NCBI GenBank assembly: GCA_963669295.1
Contig: OY769938.1
Span: 1,674,001-1,738,000 of the forward strand
From: G963669295 sp963669295
GTDB taxonomy: Bacteria > Bacteroidota > Bacteroidia > Flavobacteriales_D > CALLUQ01
Reading direction: 5' to 3'
Length of the DNA stretch: 64,000 bases
A program made the translations under genes and the position numbers. The notes under the pieces are model-generated. The model searched no databases. It saw only the letters and a list, made by a program, of their open reading frames with translations, and was not told where the DNA came from. This document shows, one piece after another, positions 57,835 through 64,000 of the stretch. Each line of letters begins with the position of its first letter. The stretch's first letter is position 1.

Positions 57835-59759
57835 ATCAATTGATCGCTTATGCAAAAAATGGGCAGCAACTCATGCAACAGCAATTGCAGTTGGAAGTAG
57901 AAAATCGTACTCCCATTGCATTAAAAACCCTTCCAAAAGGTTATCCTTATCCCACAGCCAATGCAGTGATGAAAAAAACAGCCTTCTTCACCTCTCCGGT
58001 TGATGAAGAAAGCACGGGACAGCTCTTGATGTGTCAGCGACCGGAAGTTACTGTACAGGCCAGCTATGGCATGGAAGGCCAACAACTCGACCTGTATTTC
58101 AATCGTCTTATTGGCCACGAGCAATGGGGGTTGAGCCAGCTTTTGAGTAACCAAATCAACACTCCATACGACGAAAATTATCCCTACCTCAGTGCTGATG
58201 GCAATACCCTTTACTTTAGCTCTAAGGGGCATAATAGCATGGGGGGATACGACATTTTTAAATGTGTGCGCGAGCATGCAAATGCCCCATGGTCGGCTCC
58301 CGAAAACATGGGCTACCCCATCAACTCTACCTACGACGATATTTTATTTGTTCCGGGTGAAGAGGGAGAACGTGCCTGGTTTGCCTCGAACCGCAGAAAC
58401 GACGCTGGCAACTACCAATTGTATCAAATAAAAATGCCCAAACCGCCATTGCCGTTGGCAGTGATAAAAGGGCATTTCATGACCCTTGATGCCGCCAACA
58501 ACCGCACAGCCACCATTTCGGCCTACAACCTGTACAACGATGAATTGGCAGGCGTGTACAACACCAATACCAGCAATGGCAACTACCTTATGGCATTGAT
58601 GCCAGGAGTGAAATACGAATTAATTGTAGCGTGCGATGGTTTTGAAGAGCACTTTGCTAAAATAGAAGTGCCTTACCAAACGGAAGCCTTTACACTGCGC
58701 CAGGAGTTGCGATTGAAAAAGGAACAATCGTTTGAAGTGCTGGAAGTAAAAAACTATTTCACAGCGCTGGAGGCAGCAACAGTGCCCGATGCTTACGACA
58801 ACCCTTTTGAGGGTACGAAGGAAAAAGTGGTGGCCATCGCCAAACCACCTCAAATACGCAGGCATCAGCGCAGTCCTGAAGAAGCTGCCCGCGACCGGGA
58901 AATGATTGCACGGGCCAAACAATTTTTTGAAGATGAAGCATGGAGCGATGCCATTGACGTATACAAAAAGTTGGAAGTGGTGGTAGAGTTAGATGCTGCC
59001 AACAATTACCGTTATGGGGTAAGTTTGTTTCACCACGAGTTTGATAAAGGTTGGGCAGTAAGCTGCCTCGAAAAAGCAGCTCAACACCCTGAAACACCTG
59101 GCGACGTATTTCACTACCTGGGACAATCGTACTTGCATACCTATCGTTTTGGGAAAGCCATAATAGCCCTGGAGCAGTACAAAGCAAAAACCTCGCTATC
59201 GAAAGCAGATATTGCTGCCATCAACGAGCAAATTACCATGTGTAAAAACGGGCGAAAAATGGTGGGCAGCCCTAAAGCCGTGGAGGTACTGGACCGCAAA
59301 TCGTTTGCCTACGAAGGCATTCACAATGCTTTTAACTCCCTCGACTTTGCTGGCCGGGTACTGCTTACCCCTGAAGATTTAAAGTCGTCGAACGACAAAA
59401 AGAACAATTACCGGTCTACCTTGTTTCTTTCGCAAAACCGCACTGCCATGTATTATGCGAGTTATGGAGAAACCAACGGATCGGGAAAAGACATTTATAA
59501 AATGCTGAAATTGCCTGATGGCAATTGGGGACTGCCCCAAAAGCTAGGGGCACATATCAATACCCCTGGCGATGAAGAATACCCTTACATTACCCCCGAT
59601 GGTAAAACATTATTCTTTAGCTCTAAAGGGCATAACAGCATGGGCGGGTACGATGTATTCCGCTCTGAATGGGATGAAAACACACAAAAATGGTCGACTC
59701 CGGTGAACATAGGCGCCCCTGTTAATTCACCTTTCGACGACATCTTTTTTGTATATTAA
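57624..59759 (+). CDS. TPR/PD40 surface protein, 3' part of a frameshifted gene
   Basis: This frame carries the remaining ~700 residues. It continues the TPR segment (PTDVYYYLGYAYHQKSFFDQ), followed by a PD40/WD40-like propeller block (YPYLSADGNTLYFSSKGHNS, DDILFVPGEEGERAWFASNR), a second beta-sandwich (VIKGHFMTLDAANN, NLYNDELAGVYNTNTSNGN), a second TPR segment (YRYGVSLFHHEFDKGWAVSC) and a final PD40 block (YPYITPDGKTLFFSSKGHNS). The apparent ATG at 57624 lies before the frameshift and out of frame with the real upstream reading, so it is not a true start. PD40-TPR proteins are frequent in Bacteroidota envelopes; no OmpA domain is present. There is no T9SS domain. Confidence 0.8.
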   Translation: MRNQPISFGRTKNKAIPYLEAAAKSSETPTDVYYYLGYAYHQKSFFDQALVALHTFKQKAPQKAIEALQVNQLIAYAKNGQQLMQQQLQLEVENRTPIALKTLPKGYPYPTANAVMKKTAFFTSPVDEESTGQLLMCQRPEVTVQASYGMEGQQLDLYFNRLIGHEQWGLSQLLSNQINTPYDENYPYLSADGNTLYFSSKGHNSMGGYDIFKCVREHANAPWSAPENMGYPINSTYDDILFVPGEEGERAWFASNRRNDAGNYQLYQIKMPKPPLPLAVIKGHFMTLDAANNRTATISAYNLYNDELAGVYNTNTSNGNYLMALMPGVKYELIVACDGFEEHFAKIEVPYQTEAFTLRQELRLKKEQSFEVLEVKNYFTALEAATVPDAYDNPFEGTKEKVVAIAKPPQIRRHQRSPEEAARDREMIARAKQFFEDEAWSDAIDVYKKLEVVVELDAANNYRYGVSLFHHEFDKGWAVSCLEKAAQHPETPGDVFHYLGQSYLHTYRFGKAIIALEQYKAKTSLSKADIAAINEQITMCKNGRKMVGSPKAVEVLDRKSFAYEGIHNAFNSLDFAGRVLLTPEDLKSSNDKKNNYRSTLFLSQNRTAMYYASYGETNGSGKDIYKMLKLPDGNWGLPQKLGAHINTPGDEEYPYITPDGKTLFFSSKGHNSMGGYDVFRSEWDENTQKWSTPVNIGAPVNSPFDDIFFVY

Positions 59760-59993
59760 AAGGGGCACAGCAAGCAGGATTTGTGGGCATACGAATTGAC
59801 TTGCAAGCGATTTTGAGGTAACTTTACTGGGATTTGCACGTATTGTTGCAAGTTCTGCTTGGTAAAAACAACGAACTGACCTTTGTCGGAAATGCTCGAT
59901 TTATGACGCTGAAAGTCCAATAATTAGGGGCTTAATAACTTGAATAAATCGGCTGGGATTCCTACATTGGTAAACTATTGACATAATATTGCG

Positions 59994-62504
59994 ATGAAAA
60001 CACAAAGGCTAATCCACACACTATTTGCTCTAACCATCCTTTGTTTCGCCCAAACATCGATTGCACAGGTTGTTATTAATGAGTACTCGTGTTCTAACTT
60101 TAACACGATTGCCGACAACTATGGCGAGTTCGAAGACTGGGTAGAACTTTATAACCCCACTGGATCTGATGTTGACCTCACCGGTTGGCATTTGAGCGAC
60201 AAAAGCGCTAACCCTACCAAATGGCCCATTCCTTCAGGCATTGTTCCTGCTGGTGGCTATTTAATGGTTTATTGCTCACGCAGAGATGAAGTAAGTGGAG
60301 GCAATCTCCACCCTCGCTTTAAGCTAACACAAACAAGAGGTGAAAACTTTATTCTGGCTGATGCTGGTGGCGTGGTAGTAGATCAGGTAACTTTAGTGCC
60401 TGCACAAAGCGACCACTCGAGAGGAAGAAACACCGATGGCGATGCTAACTGGGGCGTATTTACTACACCCACACCAGGAGCGGCCAACACCGGAGCCTTG
60501 CAAGAGTTTGCTACCAAGCCTGTTTTCGATCAACCCGCGGGTAAATACAATGGCAGTGTTACCATTAACATTACCTCCCCCGATCCCAATGTCACGATTT
60601 ATTACACCACTGATGGTACTACACCAACCAATGCGTCAACAGTAGCAAGTGGTCCCATTAACATTAACACCACCACTGTAATTCGTGCACGCGCCATTAG
60701 CAGCGACAATACCATTCCCGACAGTTTCATTGAAACCAATACCTATTTCATTGATGAAACACATACTGTACGTGTGCTCTCTATTGCAGGAGACAATGTA
60801 GACAACCTGTTGAATGGTGGCGGTGGCGGTAGCGACATCGATGGTTCTTTTGAAGTGTTTGACGTGGATTTTACCTTGATTGATGAAGCCACTGGCGACT
60901 ACAACAAGCACGGTAACGATTCGTGGGCATACGACCAGCGTGGGTTCGACTACATTACTCGCGATCAGTATGGTTACAACTATGCCATCCAAAACAAAAT
61001 GTTTAGAGGCAAAGACCGTGAAGAGTTTCAACGTTTAATTGTAAAAGCAGCGGCCAACGATAACTACCCCTTTGAAAATGGTGCTCATATCCGTGACTCA
61101 TACTTGCACTCTCTATCGCAAGTGGGCGACCTTAAAATGGATGAACGAACATTTGAGCCCTGTGTGCTTTACCTCAATGGAGAGTACTGGGGGCTTTACG
61201 ACTACCGCGAAAAAGTAGACGACTCTGACTTTACAGACCATTATTACGATCAAGACGAATTGTTTGCCGATAGCCCTAACAACATTCAGTTTTTGAAAAC
61301 CTGGGGCGGCACCTGGTCAGAATATGGTGGAGCACAGGCGCAAGCCGATTGGGATGCCTTTAAGAATTGGGTGCTGAGCAACGACATGACCGTACAAGCC
61401 AACTACGACCTGGTGAAAGCACAGTACAACGTTGGAAGTTTGGTGGATTATGTGGTACTGAACTCTTACGCTGTGTGTATGGACTGGTTGAACTGGAACA
61501 CTGCATGGTGGAGAGGACTTGACCCCAATGGCGATAAAAAGAAATGGCGGTATGTATTGTGGGATATGGATGCTTCTTTTGGGCACTATATCAACTATAC
61601 GGGCATTCCTGATGAAAGCCCCAATGCCGATCCGTGTAACCCCGAGTTGCTTCCCGATCCGGGAGGGCAGGGACACGTTCCTATCTTGAACAAGTTGATG
61701 ACCAACGATGAATTTTACCAGTATTATGTATCGCGTTACATCGACTTGTCGAACACTGTATTTAAGTGTGATTTCATGTTGAATCACCTCGATAGCTTAA
61801 TCACCATCATCACTCCTGAGATGCCACGACAAATTGCTCGGTGGGGTGGCGATATGGCCACCTGGCAAGCCAACGTACAGCAGTTGCGCGACTTCATTAC
61901 CGACCGCTGTAATGCCATGAACCAGGGAATGATTGATTGCTACAGCCTTACCGGCCCTTATCAGTTGATATTTGATGTAGCTCCGGTTAACTCAGGAACC
62001 ATTGAAGTAAACTCTGTAGAACTGGATGCCTTCCCCTGGACTGGCACCTATTTCGGAGGAATAGATATCATTTTAGATGCCAACGAAAACCCAGGCTATA
62101 TCTTCCAGCACTGGGAAATGTTGAACCATACTCCTACTCCAAGTGAAACGGTAGAAGATGTGCGCATCAACATCAGTAATCACGATCAAATCATTGCGCA
62201 TTTCTGCGATGAAACCGGCGTGTGTTTCGATGGGTTGTTTATTCCTACAGCATTCTCGCCCAATGGCGATGGAATTAATGATGTGCTTAATGTATTGGCA
62301 GGAAAAGACATCGTAGAATTAGAATTTGCCATCTACGACCGATGGGGGCAATTGGTGTTTGAAACCAAAGACCCACTGAAAGGTTGGGACGGCACCTTTG
62401 CTGGACAGGATTTGAACTCAGGTGTATTTGCTTACCAGGTACACGCTGTATTCATTGATGAGGAAGAAATTAAGAAAGGCGGAAACATTACATTAATGCG
62501 TTAA
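59994..62504 (+). CDS. CotH-kinase/lamin-tail secreted protein with type-B T9SS domain
   Basis: An 836-residue exported protein with a signal peptide (LFALTILCFAQTSIAQ). A lamin-tail domain (~23-160: VVINEYSCSNFNTIADNYGE, DWVELYNPTGSDVDLTGWHL) is followed by a chitobiase-type Ig-like domain (~175-250: VTIYYTTDGTTPTNAST), then a CotH-like kinase domain (~330-600: QNKMFRGKDREEFQRLIVKA, EPCVLYLNGEYWGLYDYREK, WRYVLWDMDASFGHY). The type-B sorting domain ends it (LFIPTAFSPNGDGINDVLNV, YDRWGQLVFE). CotH proteins phosphorylate spore-coat proteins in Bacillus; here any kinase activity would be on the cell surface. PorP/SprF follows after 32 bp, its likely export partner. Confidence 0.92.
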   Translation: MKTQRLIHTLFALTILCFAQTSIAQVVINEYSCSNFNTIADNYGEFEDWVELYNPTGSDVDLTGWHLSDKSANPTKWPIPSGIVPAGGYLMVYCSRRDEVSGGNLHPRFKLTQTRGENFILADAGGVVVDQVTLVPAQSDHSRGRNTDGDANWGVFTTPTPGAANTGALQEFATKPVFDQPAGKYNGSVTINITSPDPNVTIYYTTDGTTPTNASTVASGPININTTTVIRARAISSDNTIPDSFIETNTYFIDETHTVRVLSIAGDNVDNLLNGGGGGSDIDGSFEVFDVDFTLIDEATGDYNKHGNDSWAYDQRGFDYITRDQYGYNYAIQNKMFRGKDREEFQRLIVKAAANDNYPFENGAHIRDSYLHSLSQVGDLKMDERTFEPCVLYLNGEYWGLYDYREKVDDSDFTDHYYDQDELFADSPNNIQFLKTWGGTWSEYGGAQAQADWDAFKNWVLSNDMTVQANYDLVKAQYNVGSLVDYVVLNSYAVCMDWLNWNTAWWRGLDPNGDKKKWRYVLWDMDASFGHYINYTGIPDESPNADPCNPELLPDPGGQGHVPILNKLMTNDEFYQYYVSRYIDLSNTVFKCDFMLNHLDSLITIITPEMPRQIARWGGDMATWQANVQQLRDFITDRCNAMNQGMIDCYSLTGPYQLIFDVAPVNSGTIEVNSVELDAFPWTGTYFGGIDIILDANENPGYIFQHWEMLNHTPTPSETVEDVRINISNHDQIIAHFCDETGVCFDGLFIPTAFSPNGDGINDVLNVLAGKDIVELEFAIYDRWGQLVFETKDPLKGWDGTFAGQDLNSGVFAYQVHAVFIDEEEIKKGGNITLMR

Positions 62505-62536
62505 TTCGTCGTTGTTGGACTAAACAGGGGCTGCTT

Positions 62537-63589
62537 ATGATTAGATTATTTACTACGATTCTTGTATTGGTGTTGTTGATTCCTTGTGCACAAGCGCAAG
62601 ATGTTCACTTTTCGCAGTTTGCCAATTCTACATTACTTATTAATCCAGCTACTGCCGGGGTATATCACGGTAAGGAACGGGTAACACTCAACTACAAAAG
62701 CCAATGGTCTTCATTGGGCAGTCCGTATACCACATATGCTGCTTCGTTCGAACGACCGTTCTTCCGCAAAAGAAATTCAACCAATGCCCACATTGGAGCA
62801 GGGTTACATGCCTACCAGGATCAGGCGGGAGATGCCAACTTTGGCACCTCACAAATCAACCTTTCCCTTTCGGGTATTTTGCCCATGAATGATGTAAGTA
62901 CCCTTTCGATAGGCTTACAAGGTGGAGCAGCGCAAAAGTCGGCCGATTTGGCCAACCTTACCTGGGGCAATCAATTTGATGGCGAAGGGTTTGACCCCGA
63001 CCTTCCTTCTTTTGAAATTGATAACTTAAGCTCTTCGTGGTACGTAGATTTTGGTGCAGGCGTATTTTACGAATACATTGCTACCGACGATCATATCCTG
63101 GGGCGCGATTACCTTCAATTCAACATTGGGTTAGCGTATCATCACGTCAATAAACCCACCCTCGAATTTGCTGTAGGTGAAGACAAGCTCATTGAAAAGT
63201 ATGTGGGCCACATCCATATGCGAAGAGACATTCCCGACACTTACTGGTCGGTATTGCCTTCCATCATTCACATTCAACAAGGGCCACACCGCGAAACATA
63301 TGTGGGTTCGTTGTTGCGCTACCGTTTTAAGTATGGCACTAAGTATACTGGTATGATTACCGAGTCGGCCCTTTCTTTTGGGGTAAGCTACCGCTTTGAG
63401 GATGCTTTGATTCCGCAAGTATATTACGAAGTGTCGAGCTACAAGATTGGTATCTCATACGATTTTACCGTGTCGCCACTTACTGAAACGGCTGGCTTTG
63501 CTGCTGGGGGATTTGAAATTTCTTTTGTGTGGGCCAACATGTACCGCGCATTAGACAACAAGAAGCCCAAAGGTGGTGGAGGTGCTTAA
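62537..63589 (+). CDS. PorP/SprF-family type IX secretion outer-membrane protein
   Basis: A 350-residue outer-membrane protein with a signal peptide (TILVLVLLIPCAQAQ) and the family start DVHFSQFANSTLLINPATAG, then KSQWSSLGSPYTTYAASFER, followed by alternating beta strands to the C terminus. It lies 32 bp behind the CotH/type-B protein and is surely cotranscribed, which repeats the cargo-plus-PorP/SprF arrangement seen at 24.4-30.4 kb. The two PorP/SprF proteins differ substantially, consistent with each serving its own cargo. Its stop codon interlocks with that of the convergent sialidase gene. Confidence 0.93.
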   Translation: MIRLFTTILVLVLLIPCAQAQDVHFSQFANSTLLINPATAGVYHGKERVTLNYKSQWSSLGSPYTTYAASFERPFFRKRNSTNAHIGAGLHAYQDQAGDANFGTSQINLSLSGILPMNDVSTLSIGLQGGAAQKSADLANLTWGNQFDGEGFDPDLPSFEIDNLSSSWYVDFGAGVFYEYIATDDHILGRDYLQFNIGLAYHHVNKPTLEFAVGEDKLIEKYVGHIHMRRDIPDTYWSVLPSIIHIQQGPHRETYVGSLLRYRFKYGTKYTGMITESALSFGVSYRFEDALIPQVYYEVSSYKIGISYDFTVSPLTETAGFAAGGFEISFVWANMYRALDNKKPKGGGGA

Positions 63590-64000
63590 TCGCCTCTTAT
63601 TTCATGCACACTTATTGTTTGGAAAGTAATGACTTCATACATGAAGTGATGTCCTGCTTCGTATAAACACCCCACCTTATCGCCTGGCAGAGCTACTAAA
63701 TCAGCATAGGCCGATGGTCCTGCATTCAGCAGTTTTGCTGCTGCCCACGTTTGCCCTTCATCAGTGCTGTACCGAAGTGTCATTCTGCTTCGCCCGTTGG
63801 TATTGGCAGGGTTTGCAAATACCAATACCGATCCTGTATCAAGCGATATGCTATTAATGCTGGCATGGCATCGCGGATCGGGCAATGCTGGTTCGTGCTG
63901 CAACCGGGGCCAAGTAGCACCACCATCGTTGCTATAAGCTACTGCCCTGCATTGTTGTCCGTTTTGCTGCATGCGAATGGTCATCATAATGGTACCATCA
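63586..64000 (-). CDS. Sialidase-like (BNR) protein, C-terminal part (5' end outside window)
   Basis: The last ~138 residues of a protein whose frame is open through the right edge. Two Asp-box motifs (SNDGGATW and STDEGQTW), together with the conserved GPSAYADLVALPGDKVGCLYEAG and an FANPANTNGRSRMTLRYS strand carrying the arginine region, are characteristic of exo-alpha-sialidases (GH33). Such an enzyme would release sialic acids from glycoconjugates. The catalytic Asp and the first Arg would be upstream of the window, so activity cannot be judged. ATGs at 63987 and 63984 are internal. Confidence 0.82.
   Translation of the reverse strand, partial: DGTIMMTIRMQQNGQQCRAVAYSNDGGATWPRLQHEPALPDPRCHASINSISLDTGSVLVFANPANTNGRSRMTLRYSTDEGQTWAAAKLLNAGPSAYADLVALPGDKVGCLYEAGHHFMYEVITFQTISVHEIRGD

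Noticed and set aside
1..64000. tRNA, rRNA, insertion sequences or prophage
   Set aside because: No cloverleaf with CCA-type ends, no rRNA-like stretch, no transposase or integrase with terminal repeats was recognised by eye.

Overview
The window reads as chromosomal DNA of a Bacteroidota bacterium, most likely a free-living member of the Flavobacteriales or a close relative. This rests on gene content: several large secreted proteins with type IX secretion system (T9SS) C-terminal sorting domains of both classes (type A, and type B 'gliding motility-associated'), two PorP/SprF-family outer-membrane proteins, LytTR regulators beside a beta-propeller sensor kinase, three tandem TonB proteins, a Bacteroidota-type SUF operon that includes DUF2480, and promoters of the form TTTG-N(about 20)-TAnnTTTG. 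I saw no rRNA, tRNA, CRISPR array or intact insertion sequence. The genus cannot be fixed from the sequence alone.

Layout. 1-3.6 kb: end of a histidine kinase with its LytTR response regulator, an M24 aminopeptidase, an alpha/beta hydrolase and a small orphan gene. 4-8 kb: a 1.35-kilo-residue T9SS cargo. 8.7-13.4 kb: two paralogous LytTR regulators and a propeller-Y_Y_Y-LytS-type kinase. 13.5-16.8 kb: an acidic lipoprotein, an all-helical protein of unknown function, and thiL. 17-23.4 kb: sufA-sufB-sufC-sufD-sufS-sufE-DUF59-DUF2480 behind a recognisable promoter and a palindromic operator candidate. 23.4-30.4 kb: a SPOR-like protein and a giant 11-repeat type-B adhesin paired with PorP/SprF. 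30.5-36.7 kb: amidophosphoribosyltransferase and a propeller/PKD type-B protein. 36.7-41.4 kb: 3-hydroxyanthranilate dioxygenase, ACMSD and an SDR, with the matching 2-aminomuconate semialdehyde dehydrogenase at 47.6 kb. Together these give the lower kynurenine route of tryptophan breakdown. 41.4-47.5 kb: three tonB paralogues, an OmpR/HisKA two-component system and a divergent acidic T9SS protein. 49.3-53.2 kb: small orphan genes, an ECF sigma factor with a membrane/beta-barrel partner, and a lipoprotein. 53.8-64 kb: a type-A secreted protein, a frameshifted TPR/PD40 gene, a CotH/LTD type-B protein with a second PorP/SprF, and the end of a sialidase.

The most unusual feature is not a gene. 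Between 49.7 and 50.0 kb there is an array of at least 12 units whose centres fall every 21 or 22 bp. Many units are perfect palindromes, and their arms differ from unit to unit while still pairing with each other. It is neither CRISPR nor protein-coding, and I do not know a named family for it. Other points of interest are four TTAAC repeats at 10-11 bp spacing in the promoter region between the two-component system and the acidic secreted protein, a near cargo-less T9SS sorting domain, an orphan terminator plus leader hairpin before the 53.8-kb gene, and a three-block motif shared by two intergenic regions around the ECF sigma locus.
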